Counted from the stretch's first letter, positions 1 through 7,759 are shown. The stretch is 27,203 nucleotides of DNA from VBCK01 sp035511515 (GCA_035511515.1 DATKFG010000019.1:1-27203); one strand, 5' to 3'. Notes: generated from the sequence alone by a model not told the origin. Numbers and translations: made by a program.

Positions 1-65
1 GCGAGGGGCGATCGGTCGTCGCAAGCACGTAGGCATTCGCACAGGCACGCCGAATCGCCCCTCGC
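1..65. repeat. Inverted repeat at left window edge
   Basis: Bases 1-12 (GCGAGGGGCGAT) are the exact reverse complement of 54-65, with 41 bases between them. The right arm also takes part in the hairpin at 58-84, so alternative foldings are possible. The left side is cut by the window start, so the element may be longer. No coding potential is visible here. Confidence 0.55.
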
Positions 66-97
66 CCGCGCAGCGGGAGAGGGGAGGGGGTGAGGGC
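58..97. repeat. REP-like GC-rich hairpin with purine tail
   Basis: Bases 58-69 pair with 73-84 (11 of 12 positions) around a GCA loop, followed by a tail ending in GGGGGTGAGGGC. The same tail, GGGGTGAGGGC, ends the hairpin next to proB (15360-15375). This suggests two members of one dispersed intergenic palindrome family. Calling it REP-like is an inference from form and position; a genome-wide copy count is not available here. Confidence 0.5.
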
Positions 98-101
98 CGC
101 T

Positions 102-154
102 GCAGCGAGCGAAGGAGAGCTTGCCCTCCGCAGCTCGCGCAGCGAGCGAAGGAG
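102..154. repeat. 16-bp direct repeat pair
   Basis: GCAGCGAGCGAAGGAG occurs at 102-117 and again at 139-154, 37 bp apart, in the GC-rich stretch past the histone gene terminator. The second copy overlaps a small CTCGC-GCA-GCGAG hairpin (134-146) that resembles the stem-GCA-stem form of the hairpin at 58-84. Confidence 0.6.
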
Positions 155-160
155 GGGGGG

Positions 161-192
161 CAAAAAAAGAGGCGCCGTTGAAACGGCGCCTC
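161..192 (-). terminator. Rho-independent terminator of the histone H1-like gene
   Basis: Read on the minus strand, GAGGCGCCGTT and AACGGCGCCTC form a perfect GC-rich stem (10-11 bp, very short loop) followed directly by seven T. It lies 18 bp past the stop codon of the minus-strand gene ending at 211. This is a textbook intrinsic terminator. Confidence 0.9.
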
Positions 193-210
193 AGGTACTG
201 CTACAAGCCG

Positions 211-552
211 CTATGGCCGGCTGCCGGTCGGGAAGGGCCAGGCCGCAGCCGGATTCAGCGCGGTCTTTGCTCCCGGGGCCGCCGTGGCCGCCGAAGCGGC
301 CGAAGCGGGTGCTGCCGATGGGGCAGCCGGCTTGGCCGGCGCCTTCCTGGCAGCGCGTTTCTTGGCCTTCTTCGCCTTTTTAGCTACTTTTTTTTTAGCG
401 GATTTCTTGGCCGACTTCTTGGCCGATTTTTTGGCCGTTCTCTTCTTTGAAGCCTTCTTGGCAGACTTCTTCGCAGACTTCTTCTTGGCGGACTTCTTGG
501 ACGATTTCTTGGCCGACTTCTTCGCTGATTTCTTCGCTTTCTTGGTAGCCAT
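211..552 (-). CDS. Histone H1-like DNA-binding protein
   Basis: 113 residues. Residues 4-70 are an almost pure array of Lys-Lys-Ser-Ala-Lys-Lys type units. Residues 71-113 are rich in Ala and Pro and end in AAAWPFPTGSRP. This is the plan of the lysine/alanine-rich H1-like nucleoid proteins of Burkholderiales and relatives, which bind DNA through charge rather than a folded domain. The start is the ATG at 552, preceded by AGGAGA at a normal spacing; a strong intrinsic terminator follows the stop. It appears to be a single-gene transcript. Repeats at DNA level mirror the protein repeats, so copy number may vary between strains. A specific regulatory role cannot be read from the sequence. Confidence 0.88.
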   Translation of the reverse strand: MATKKAKKSAKKSAKKSSKKSAKKKSAKKSAKKASKKRTAKKSAKKSAKKSAKKKVAKKAKKAKKRAARKAPAKPAAPSAAPASAASAATAAPGAKTALNPAAAWPFPTGSRP

Positions 553-602
553 GGTAAGTCTCCTGGATGAGTTAACGAACGATGGTTTGAAGACAAACCC
601 GG

Positions 603-620
603 CCGCCGCGATTGCGGCGG
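603..620 (-). promoter_or_regulatory. Hairpin in probable 5' leader of the histone gene
   Basis: CCGCCGC (603-609) and GCGGCGG (614-620) form a 7-bp GC stem with a 4-base loop. It lies about 50 bp upstream of the histone gene start. If transcription starts further upstream, it would sit in the mRNA leader. Function unknown. Confidence 0.4.
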
Positions 621-756
621 GCCGAGCGATTCATCGGCGCATGCGGAGGCTCTGTCGCCGCGGCATGCCCAGAAATGCGTTTTGATTGGCGCATATCCGA
701 GCCAGGCGCGGAACGGTCAGGGCACTGACCGCTGACGCTGATGAATTCGGCACAAG

Positions 757-790
757 GCGCGCGCTGGACGCAGGCTGCGTCAACGCGCGC
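757..790. repeat. Two-part stem-loop in intergenic region
   Basis: An outer stem (757-763 with 784-790, 7 bp of alternating GC) and an inner stem (767-773 with 775-781, GACGCAG/CTGCGTC) are separated by a small internal loop. There is no T-run on either side, so it is not a standard terminator. It could be part of an untranslated leader or a small RNA; nothing decides between these. Confidence 0.35.
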
Positions 791-984
791 ACGGAACGCG
801 GGCCAGTGGCCGGCGTGGAAATCCAGGTGGGGAGGAGTGCGGCCGGAGCGCTCAGGCGGGCTGCCGGCGGACGGGGCTTGGCAGGAAGAAGCGCTCCCGC
901 AAGACCCGTGCGTCTCGATTCGTTTGGGTTCCTGACTGCTCGCTACGAACCGTTGACTGTGACTGTCCGAGTTCAATTCAGTGA

Positions 985-1000
985 TCGATCATTTGATCGA
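985..1000. promoter_or_regulatory. Perfect 16-bp palindrome, operator-like
   Basis: TCGATCA-TT-TGATCGA is a perfect inverted repeat with 7-bp arms, overlapping a second palindrome TGATCGATCA (982-991). It lies in an AT-richer stretch between nrdB and the histone gene. The size and symmetry suit a dimeric regulator site. The regulator and the target gene are unknown. Confidence 0.35.
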
Positions 1001-1041
1001 GCAACCAAACACGTCGCACTCTAACTCTGAATGACACAACA

Positions 1042-1060
1042 TCGCAAGATATTTTTGCGA
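1042..1060. repeat. Inverted repeat TCGCAA/TTGCGA past nrdB
   Basis: TCGCAA (1042-1047) and TTGCGA (1055-1060) flank an AT-rich 7-base spacer, about 75 bp past the nrdB stop codon. Related CGCAAA/TTTCGCG words recur just beside it (1062-1092). It could be a weak transcription end for nrdAB or a protein site; no T-run follows the stem. Confidence 0.3.
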
Positions 1061-1132
1061 AGTTTCGCGTCTGTCGCAAAGTTTTCGCGTCGTCGATCGC
1101 TCGCATTCGGCCCGATTGCACCGCCATTTCGA

Positions 1133-2332
1133 TCATTCCCAGTTCAACGCGCCGCCGGTCTGGTACTCGATCACGCGCGTCTCGAAGAAGTTGCGCTCTT
1201 TTTTCAGGTCGATCATCTCGCTCATCCACGGGAAGGGATTGTCGCCGGCGTCGAACAGCGGATCGATCCCGATCTGCTGGCAGCGCCGGTTCGCGATGTA
1301 GCGCAGGTAGCCCTTGAACATCGGGGCGTTCAACCCGAGCACCCCCGTGGGCATGGTGTCCTCGGCGTAGCGGTACTCCAGCTCGACCGCCCGCGAGAAC
1401 AGGTCCCGGATCTCGGTCCGGAACTGCGGGCTCCACAGACGGGGGTTCTCCAGCTTGATCTGGTTGATCAGGTCGATGCCGAAATTGCAGTGCATCGACT
1501 CGTCGCGCAGGATGTACTGGTATTGCTCGGCCGCCCCGGTCATCTTGTTCTGGCGCCCCAGCGCCAGGATCTGGGTGAAGCCGACGTAGAAGAACAGCCC
1601 CTCCATCAGGCAGGCAAAGACGATCAGCGACCGCAGCAGCGCCTGGTCGGCCTCCAGGGTGCCGGTCCGGAAGGACGGATCGGTCAGCGTATCGATGAAC
1701 GGGATCAGAAACTCGTCCTTGGCGCGGATCGACGGGATTTCGTTGTAGGCATTGAAGATTTCCGCCTCGTCCAGGCCGAGCGACTCCACGATGTACTGGT
1801 AGGCATGGGTATGAATCGCTTCCTCGAAGGCCTGGCGCAGCAGGAACTGCCGGCACTCGGGTGCCGTGATGTGGCGATACGTTCCCAGCACGATGTTGTT
1901 GGCGGCCAGGGAATCGGCCGTCACGAAAAACCCCAGGTTGCGCTTGACGACGCGCCGTTCGTCCTCCGTCAGCCCGCGCGGATCCTTCCACAGCGCGATG
2001 TCGCGCGCCATGTTGACCTCCTGAGGCATCCAGTGGTTGGCGCAGGCGGACAGGTACTTGTCCCACGCCCACTTGTACTTCAGGGGAACGAGCTGATTGA
2101 CGTCGGTGTGGCCGTTGATGATGCGTTTGTCCTCGGCGCGAACCCGCCCCTCGGGCTCGCCGGCCTGCGCCGGCGGGGCCGGGCGGGCGCCGCGGGCGTC
2201 GAGCGCTCCCCGCGTCGACTCCGTCGCCACCGATGCGGCCGCAGACGGCGGCCTGGACGCCGCGACCGCGTCGCGCAGGTCGGATGGGTGCGGTGGGGCC
2301 GCGCAGTCTGCCGGTTCGTTCCAGGAAAGCAT
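1133..2332 (-). CDS. nrdB: Ribonucleotide reductase class Ia, small (radical) subunit
   Basis: NrdB (R2) houses the di-iron centre and tyrosyl radical used by NrdA to reduce ribonucleoside diphosphates. 399 residues from the ATG at 2332. The reading frame stays open further upstream into nrdA, but this ATG has GGCAGGAG in front and gives the MLSW start typical of betaproteobacterial NrdB. Visible iron ligands: Asp140, Glu171, His174, Glu244, Glu278 and His281. Tyr178 in HTHAYQY is the expected radical tyrosine, so this is a Tyr-radical type, not a Tyr-less variant. Residues 10-65 are a low-complexity Ala/Pro-rich extension before the helical core. It lies 47 bp after nrdA and is surely co-transcribed with it. 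Confidence 0.97.
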   Translation of the reverse strand: MLSWNEPADCAAPPHPSDLRDAVAASRPPSAAASVATESTRGALDARGARPAPPAQAGEPEGRVRAEDKRIINGHTDVNQLVPLKYKWAWDKYLSACANHWMPQEVNMARDIALWKDPRGLTEDERRVVKRNLGFFVTADSLAANNIVLGTYRHITAPECRQFLLRQAFEEAIHTHAYQYIVESLGLDEAEIFNAYNEIPSIRAKDEFLIPFIDTLTDPSFRTGTLEADQALLRSLIVFACLMEGLFFYVGFTQILALGRQNKMTGAAEQYQYILRDESMHCNFGIDLINQIKLENPRLWSPQFRTEIRDLFSRAVELEYRYAEDTMPTGVLGLNAPMFKGYLRYIANRRCQQIGIDPLFDAGDNPFPWMSEMIDLKKERNFFETRVIEYQTGGALNWE

Positions 2333-2379
2333 CGGTGGTGGCTCCTGCCGTTTGGGCGATCGCAGATCGAGGCCAGGCC

Positions 2380-5265
2380 CTACTGGCAGGCCTCGCACTC
2401 GGAAAAGCCGGCCTGCCCGGGCTTCAAGGCGCACACCGCCGCGGCGGAGCCGTCGGAGTCGCTCGGCACCGCGTTCAGCTCGCCGGACCGGGTGGTCGAC
2501 TTCTCGGCATGGGTCGCCCCCAACGTCCTGAGGTAGTACGTGGTCTTCAGTCCGCGCTCCCAGGCCAGGCGGTACAACTCGTCGAGCCGCCGCCCCGAGG
2601 CACCGCTCATATAGATGTTGAGCGACTGGGCCTGGTCGATCCATTTCTGCCGGCGCGCGGCGCACTCAACCAGCCAGGTCGGGTCGATCTCGAAGGCGGT
2701 GGCGAACAGCTCCCGGACCGGCGCCGGGGCCCGGTCGATCCGGGCCAGGCTGCCGTCGAAGTACTTCAGATCGGCCACCATCACCTCGTCCCAGATGCCC
2801 AGCGCCTTCAGTTCCCGCACCAGGTACTCGTTGACGACCGTGAATTCGCCGGACAGGTTCGACTTGACGAACAGGTTCTGGAAGGTCGGCTCGATGCTGG
2901 CCGACACCCCCACGATGTTGGAGATCGTCGCCGTCGGTGCGATCGCGATGCAATTGGAGTTGCGCATCCCGTGCTGGCGGATCCGGCGCCGCAACGCGTC
3001 CCAGTCCAGCGTCGCGGAGGCGTCCAGCTCGACGTGGCCGCCGCGCTCGGCCGCCAGCAGCTGCAGCGTGTCCTGCGGCATGATGCCGCGGTCCCACAGC
3101 GATCCTTCGTACGACGAATACCGTCCGCGCTCGGTCGCCAGCTCGGTCGAGGCCCAGTACGCGTAATAACAGACGGCTTCCTGGCTGCGATCGGCGAACT
3201 CGACCGCCGCGGCCGATGCGTACGGAATCGCGAGGCGGTACAGGCAGTCCTGGAACCCCATCAGCCCCAGGCCGACCGGGCGGTGCCGCAGGTTGGCCTC
3301 GCGCGCCTTGGGCACCGCGTAATAGTTGATGTCGATCACGTTGTCGAGCATCCGCATCGCGGTGCCGATGGTGCGCTTGAGTTTCTGGTGGTCCAGCCCG
3401 ACGGTCGTGCCGGCGTCCTGGGCCAGGTGCGCCGGCAGGTTGATGGACCCCAGGTTGCACACCGCGATCTCGGTATCGCTGGTGTTCAAGGTGATCTCGG
3501 TGCACAAATTGGAGCTGTGCACGACGCCGACGTGCTGCTGCGGCGAGCGCAGGTTGCAGGCGTCCTTGAAGGTGATCCAGGGATGGCCGGTCTCGAACAG
3601 CATCGTCAGCATCTTGCGCCACAGCTGCCGCGCGGGCAGCTTGCGGTAAAGCTTCAGTTCGCCCCGCTGCGCCTTGCCCTCGAGCTCCTCATAGGCGCGC
3701 TCGAAGGCTCGCCCGGTCAGCTCGTGCAGCTGGGGACAATCGCTCGGGGACAGCAGCGTCCACTCGCCATCCTGGAGCACGCGCTTCATGAACAGGTCCG
3801 GTATCCAGTTCGCCGTATTCATATCGTGGGTCCGGCGCCGGTCGTCGCCCGTGTTCTTGCGCAGCTCCAGGAACTCCTCGATGTCCAGGTGCCACACCTC
3901 CAGGTAGCAGCACACGGCCCCTTTGCGCTTGCCGCCCTGATTGACGGCGACCGCCGTGTCGTTGACGACCTTCAGGAACGGCACGACGCCCTGCGACTTG
4001 CCGTTGGTGCCCCGGATATGCGAGCCCAGGGCCCGCACCGGAGTCCAGTCGTTGCCCAGCCCCCCGGCGTACTTGGCCAGCAGCGCGTTCTCCTTGATGG
4101 CCTCGTAGATCGAGTCCAGGTCGTCCGCCACCGTCGTCAGGTAGCACGACGAAAGCTGCGGGTGGCAGGTGCCGGAGTTGAACAGCGTCGGCGTGGAGCA
4201 CATGAAGTCGAAGCTCGACAGCACCTCGTAGAACTCGATGGCGCGCGCTTCGGGCTCCATCTCGTTCAGCGACAGTCCCATCGCCACGCGCATGAAGAAG
4301 GTCTGCGGCAGCTCGAAGCGGCGCCCGTCGTGGTGCAGGAAGTAGCGGTCGTACAGCGTCTGCAGCCCCAGGTACGTGAACTGCAGGTCCCGCTCGGGGC
4401 GCAGCGCGCGGGCCAGCCGATCCAGGTCGAAGCGGGCCAGCCGTTCGTCCAGGCGCCCGGCCTCGATGCCCACACGGATGCACTGCGGAAAGCAGACGGC
4501 ATAGCGGCGCGCCATGCTCGCGTGGTCGGCTTCCTCGCCCAGAACTTCGCGCCGGATCGCGTGCAACAGCAGCCGCGCGCTCAGACGGCCGTAGTCCGGA
4601 TCGGTCTCGACCATGGCGCGGGCCGCCAGGATGGCCGACTTGTGCACTTCGGCCAGCGGTATGCCGTCGTACAGGTTCTTGCGGGTCTCGTTCAGAACGG
4701 CGTCGGCCGATACGGCCGCGTCCAGGCCGTCGCACGATGCCTGGATCAGCGCCCGCAGCGCGGCGCGGTCCAGCGGGAAGCGCTGCCCGCCGTCGACCAC
4801 GGTCAGCTCGGCGGAGGCGGCGCGCTGCTCCTCGCGTTGGCGGGCCCGCTGCTGCGCGCGCTGCTCCCGGTACAGCACGTAGGCGCGGGCCACATCGTGC
4901 GCCCCGGCGCGCATCATCGACAGCTCGACCTGGTCCTGGACGTCTTCGATATGGAACGTTCCGCCGGCCGGCTGGCGCCGCAGCAGCGCTGCCACGACGA
5001 ACGAGGTCAGCGCCTCGACCTGCTCGCGGATCGCCGGCGATGCGGCCCCCTGGCCGCCGCGCACCGCGATGAACGCCTTGGTCATCGCGACCACGATCTT
5101 GTTCGGTTCGAAGCCGACCACGGCCCCGTTGCGCCGGATGACCTTGTAATCGGCCAGCGAAATTGCGAGCGGCCGCTGCAGCGCGGGTTCGGCCTGACCT
5201 GCGGCGAAGCCGCCCGTCAGCCGTTCGGCGCCGCCCGCTGACGTCGTTTCGGTGGAAAGGTGCAT
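2380..5265 (-). CDS. nrdA: Ribonucleotide reductase class Ia, large (catalytic) subunit
   Basis: NrdA (R1) binds NDP substrates and allosteric effectors and forms the active enzyme with NrdB. 961 residues. An ATP-cone (about residues 38-135, starting YKVIRRNGAVV) gives overall activity control by ATP/dATP. Catalytic residues are visible: Cys374 (SSCYL) and Cys603 (AVCNLGS) as the redox pair, Cys588 in SNLCTE as the thiyl radical site with Glu590. The C-terminal tail ends ECEACQ, giving Cys957 and Cys960 as the swinging-arm pair reduced by thioredoxin or glutaredoxin. The ATG at 5265 has GGGAGA upstream. First gene of the nrdAB operon, behind a promoter with two NrdR-like boxes. Confidence 0.97.
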   Translation of the reverse strand: MHLSTETTSAGGAERLTGGFAAGQAEPALQRPLAISLADYKVIRRNGAVVGFEPNKIVVAMTKAFIAVRGGQGAASPAIREQVEALTSFVVAALLRRQPAGGTFHIEDVQDQVELSMMRAGAHDVARAYVLYREQRAQQRARQREEQRAASAELTVVDGGQRFPLDRAALRALIQASCDGLDAAVSADAVLNETRKNLYDGIPLAEVHKSAILAARAMVETDPDYGRLSARLLLHAIRREVLGEEADHASMARRYAVCFPQCIRVGIEAGRLDERLARFDLDRLARALRPERDLQFTYLGLQTLYDRYFLHHDGRRFELPQTFFMRVAMGLSLNEMEPEARAIEFYEVLSSFDFMCSTPTLFNSGTCHPQLSSCYLTTVADDLDSIYEAIKENALLAKYAGGLGNDWTPVRALGSHIRGTNGKSQGVVPFLKVVNDTAVAVNQGGKRKGAVCCYLEVWHLDIEEFLELRKNTGDDRRRTHDMNTANWIPDLFMKRVLQDGEWTLLSPSDCPQLHELTGRAFERAYEELEGKAQRGELKLYRKLPARQLWRKMLTMLFETGHPWITFKDACNLRSPQQHVGVVHSSNLCTEITLNTSDTEIAVCNLGSINLPAHLAQDAGTTVGLDHQKLKRTIGTAMRMLDNVIDINYYAVPKAREANLRHRPVGLGLMGFQDCLYRLAIPYASAAAVEFADRSQEAVCYYAYWASTELATERGRYSSYEGSLWDRGIMPQDTLQLLAAERGGHVELDASATLDWDALRRRIRQHGMRNSNCIAIAPTATISNIVGVSASIEPTFQNLFVKSNLSGEFTVVNEYLVRELKALGIWDEVMVADLKYFDGSLARIDRAPAPVRELFATAFEIDPTWLVECAARRQKWIDQAQSLNIYMSGASGRRLDELYRLAWERGLKTTYYLRTLGATHAEKSTTRSGELNAVPSDSDGSAAAVCALKPGQAGFSECEACQ

Positions 5266-5436
5266 CTCGGATCTCCCTGCGCTACGTGCCAGCCGGCAGC
5301 ACCGGTCGGCACGGTTCGATCAGAAACGAGACCACAAGCGGTAGGAAGCTATCCGCACCGGCCGCCGCGCTCCAGCCTGCCTGCAGCGCGCGAGGGCGCC
5401 GCGGTGCGCGCCGGGCCGCGCCGCTTCCGGTCACGG

Positions 5437-5483
5437 ATACAACATGTTGTGGTATCGAGCTCATTTTGTACAAAGGGTTGTGG
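5437..5483 (-). promoter_or_regulatory. Tandem NrdR boxes upstream of nrdAB
   Basis: On the minus strand two 16-bp sites lie exactly 31 bp apart: CCACAACATGTTGTAT (5452-5437) and CCACAACCCTTTGTAC (5483-5468). The first fits the NrdR consensus ACACWATATATWGTGT at 12 of 16 positions, the second at 9 of 16. Paired boxes about three helical turns apart are the hallmark of NrdR, the zinc-finger/ATP-cone repressor of RNR genes. The boxes lie just downstream of the predicted -10 element, where bound repressor would block initiation. The nrdR gene itself is not in the window. Confidence 0.75.
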
Positions 5484-5486
5484 GCC

Positions 5487-5515
5487 ATCTTATGGGATAC
5501 CGCGTGGCGCGGCAA
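5487..5515 (-). promoter_or_regulatory. Sigma-70-type promoter of nrdAB
   Basis: Minus strand: -35 TTGCCG (5515-5510), 17-bp spacer, -10 TAAGAT (5492-5487), each matching consensus at 4 of 6 positions. The predicted start would fall at or inside the upstream NrdR-like box, giving a leader of about 210 nt before nrdA. The placement relative to the boxes supports the call more than the hexamers alone do. Confidence 0.5.
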
Positions 5516-5617
5516 GACAGAAATTTCTTGCGCAGCAGCACGACGCGGCGCCGACACGCCGGCAGGCCGGCGGGGCCTTGCCGAATCAGGCCGGTAGCCC
5601 CGGCGCCAACGAGGCCT

Positions 5618-5637
5618 GCGGCCGCCTTCGCGGCCGC
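5618..5637 (-). terminator. Strong hairpin after ampD, possible terminator
   Basis: GCGGCCGC occurs twice around a 4-base loop (GAAG on the minus strand), making an 8-bp all-GC stem about 20 bp after the ampD stop. There is no T-run, so it may act as an mRNA 3' end barrier or a weak terminator rather than a classical intrinsic one. The rest of the nrdA-ampD spacer (5266-5656) holds the nrd promoter and its leader. Confidence 0.4.
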
Positions 5638-5656
5638 CGCGCTCGCGCCAAACCAA

Positions 5657-6265
5657 TCAGCCTAAAAGCCCAGGTGCGAACGCGGCCGGGCCGACCTGCA
5701 GCGCGTGAGCCAGGCGGTGCCAGTCGAAAACGGGCCCGGGGTCGGTCTTGCGGGGCGCCGAGACGTCGCTGTGGCCGCGCACCGCACGCAGCGGATAGGC
5801 CGCAAACAGGGCCCGGCCGAGGCGACCGAGCACGTCATACTGGTGGTCCGTGTAGGCAGCTGTGTCGGTACCTTCCAGCTCGATGCCGAGCGAGAAGTCG
5901 TTGCAGCGGTCGCGCCCCTCGAACACCGATTGGCCGGCGTGCCAGGCCCGCTCGGCGCAGCCGACGAACTGCGTCAGCCGGCCGTCGCGCTCGATCAGGA
6001 AATGGGACGACACCCGCAGTCCGCGCACCGTGGCGAAGTACGGGTGCGCGCCGTAGTCCAGAGCGTTCGTGAACAGCCGCTCGATCTGACCGGTGCCGAA
6101 CTGGCCCGGCGGCAGGCTGATATTGTGAATCAGCAACAGCTCGATCGCGCAGCCGGCCGGCCGTGCGTCCTGATTGGGCGAGCGCAGGTGGCGCGCCGGT
6201 CGCACCCAGCCGGCCGGATCGAGCGTGAATCCCGGATCCGGCTGCGCCTCGGTGCCCGCGCGCAT
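5657..6265 (-). CDS. ampD: 1,6-anhydro-N-acetylmuramyl-L-alanine amidase
   Basis: AmpD is a cytoplasmic zinc amidase that cuts the peptide from 1,6-anhydroMurNAc during peptidoglycan recycling; its loss derepresses AmpC in species with AmpR. 202 residues, close to family length, with no signal peptide, as expected for the cytoplasmic enzyme. Zinc ligands His47, His165 and Asp175, catalytic Glu129 (GIELEG) and the conserved Lys173 (PRKTDPGP) are all present. The Glu129-to-His47 distance equals that in the Citrobacter enzyme. The ATG at 6265 has AAGGAAGG in front, which overlaps the pilR stop codon, so it is probably co-transcribed with pilSR. Confidence 0.95.
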   Translation of the reverse strand: MRAGTEAQPDPGFTLDPAGWVRPARHLRSPNQDARPAGCAIELLLIHNISLPPGQFGTGQIERLFTNALDYGAHPYFATVRGLRVSSHFLIERDGRLTQFVGCAERAWHAGQSVFEGRDRCNDFSLGIELEGTDTAAYTDHQYDVLGRLGRALFAAYPLRAVRGHSDVSAPRKTDPGPVFDWHRLAHALQVGPAAFAPGLLG

Positions 6266-6276
6266 CGCGGCCTTCC

Positions 6277-7743
6277 TTATTTGAGTCCCAGCCGGCGCAT
6301 CCGGTAGCGCATCTGCCGAAACGAAATGCCCAGCAGCTGGGCGGCGGCGGTCCGATTGTGGCCGGTGCGGGCCAGCGCGGCCAGGATCGCCTCGCGCTCG
6401 ACCGAGCCCAGGTAGGCTTCCAGGTCCGCCGGCACGCCTTGCGCGACAGCCTTCGCCGGCTCCACGACATCCGGTTGGAGCGGCTTCGGCGCCGGCGGGT
6501 GCACCTCCAGCGGCGGGCCGGCCCGCTCGGGAAGCTGCAGATCCTGCCCCTGCAATTCAACACCGGGCGCCAGCGCCAGTGCACGCTCCAGCACGTTTTC
6601 CAGCTCGCGCACGTTGCCCGGAAACGGGTGGCGCTGCAGCGCGCCCACGGCCGTCTCGGACAGCCGCGTCGGCGCCAGACCCGAGCGCTCCGCGATCCGC
6701 TGCAGGATCGAATCGGCGATCAGGGCGATGTCGTCGACGTGCTCGCGCAGGCTGGGCACGCGCAGCTCGATCACATTGAGCCGGTAGAACAGATCCTGCC
6801 GGAAGCGGCCGGCCGCGATCAGCTTGTGCAACTCCTGGTGGGTGGCGCACAGGATGCGGACGTCGACCGGGTCCTCGGCGGTGGCGCCGACCTTGCGGAC
6901 GCGGCGCTCCTGGATCGCGCGCAGCAGCTTCACCTGCATGCCGAGCGGCAACTCGGCGATTTCGTCCAGGAACAGGGTGCCGCCGGCGGCCGCCTGGAAA
7001 AACCCGTCCCGGTCGCGCTCGGCCCCGGTAAAGGCCCCGCGCCGGTAGCCGAAGAATTCCGCTTCCATCAGGTTCTCGGTGATCGCGCCGCAATTGACCG
7101 CGATGAACGGCATGTCGCGGCGGGCCGATTGCTCATGGATCGCGCGCGCCACCAGCTCCTTGCCGCTGCCCGATTCGCCGAAGATCGACACCGGCGCCAT
7201 GCTCTGGCTCAGCCGGCGGATCATCACGCGCAGCTGGACGATCGAATCGGAGTTCCCGATCAGGCGACCCAGAGCTCCCTGGGCCGGCGGCGCCTCCTGG
7301 TCGGCCGGCCGGCCGCCGGCGGACAGGCCGCGCAGTGCGGAGCGCACCAGCAGGCGCAGCTGATCCAGATCGACCGGTTTGGTCAGATAGTCGAAGGCGC
7401 CGGCTTTCAGCGCGGCCACCGCGTTTTCGGCGCTTCCGAACGCGGTGATCACCGCGATCTTCGGCCCGCCTCGGCTGTGCACCTCGCGCACCAGGTCCAG
7501 TCCGGAGCCGTCCGGCAGCCGCATATCGGTCAGGCACAGCGAGTAGGCGCGGCCGGCCATCAACTCGCGCGCTCGCGCCACCGATTCAGCCCCGTCGACG
7601 TCCAGGCCCATCCGCACCAGCGTCAGCGCCACCAGGTCGCGCAGATCGATTTCGTCGTCGACCACCAGCACGGCCGGCGTGCGGACCGGCCCGGTGCCGG
7701 GGCGCGCCGCCGTTTCGACGGCCGATCCCGGAAGCGGGTTCAT
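6277..7743 (-). CDS. pilR: Sigma-54-dependent response regulator PilR
   Basis: NtrC-family activator; with PilS it controls pilin transcription in type IV pilus bacteria. 488 residues in three parts. Receiver domain about 23-140 with phospho-acceptor Asp73 (LTDMRLPDGSG) and Lys122. AAA+ domain about 160-395 with Walker A GESGSGKE (189-196), the sigma-54 contact loop GAFTGA (236-241) and Walker B FLDE (258-261). Fis-type helix-turn-helix about 446-487. The GAFTGA loop is intact, so it should activate sigma-54 promoters. It follows pilS by 16 bp. Naming as PilR rather than another NtrC-like regulator rests on the PilS partner and synteny. The ATG at 7743 has only a weak AAGG upstream. Confidence 0.93.
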   Translation of the reverse strand: MNPLPGSAVETAARPGTGPVRTPAVLVVDDEIDLRDLVALTLVRMGLDVDGAESVARARELMAGRAYSLCLTDMRLPDGSGLDLVREVHSRGGPKIAVITAFGSAENAVAALKAGAFDYLTKPVDLDQLRLLVRSALRGLSAGGRPADQEAPPAQGALGRLIGNSDSIVQLRVMIRRLSQSMAPVSIFGESGSGKELVARAIHEQSARRDMPFIAVNCGAITENLMEAEFFGYRRGAFTGAERDRDGFFQAAAGGTLFLDEIAELPLGMQVKLLRAIQERRVRKVGATAEDPVDVRILCATHQELHKLIAAGRFRQDLFYRLNVIELRVPSLREHVDDIALIADSILQRIAERSGLAPTRLSETAVGALQRHPFPGNVRELENVLERALALAPGVELQGQDLQLPERAGPPLEVHPPAPKPLQPDVVEPAKAVAQGVPADLEAYLGSVEREAILAALARTGHNRTAAAQLLGISFRQMRYRMRRLGLK

Positions 7744-7759
7744 GGGTGCGGCGCCTTGT

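Larger units (their letters stand above)
553..1132. other. Intergenic region between nrdB and the histone gene
   Basis: About 580 bp with no gene I can support. The open frames on both strands have arginine- and proline-rich compositions and match no family I know. It holds the upstream region of the minus-strand histone gene and the 3' region of minus-strand nrdB. Base composition changes from GC-rich (about 600-900) to noticeably AT-richer (about 940-1130). Several inverted repeats are listed separately. I could not identify a convincing -35/-10 pair for the histone gene. Confidence 0.6.

Noticed and set aside
284..685. Plus-strand frame rich in FLADFLADF repeats
   Set aside because: Exact antisense of the lysine-repeat histone gene; the repeats come from the AAG/TTC codons, and the minus strand has the ribosome site and terminator.
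572..976. Minus-strand 134-codon frame between nrdB and the histone gene
   Set aside because: Arg/Pro/Ser-rich composition, no good ribosome site, no family resemblance; it also overlaps the histone gene's upstream region.
1031..2536. 501-codon plus-strand open frame over nrdB
   Set aside because: Antisense to nrdB, whose iron ligands and radical tyrosine are intact on the minus strand.
1133..2665. 510-residue version of NrdB starting inside nrdA
   Set aside because: The extra N-terminus is an alternative frame of nrdA; the ATG at 2332 has a good ribosome site and the family's MLSW start.
2233..5241. 1002-codon open frame on the plus strand across nrdA
   Set aside because: Antisense shadow of nrdA in GC-rich DNA; no recognisable motif, whereas the minus strand has all RNR catalytic residues.
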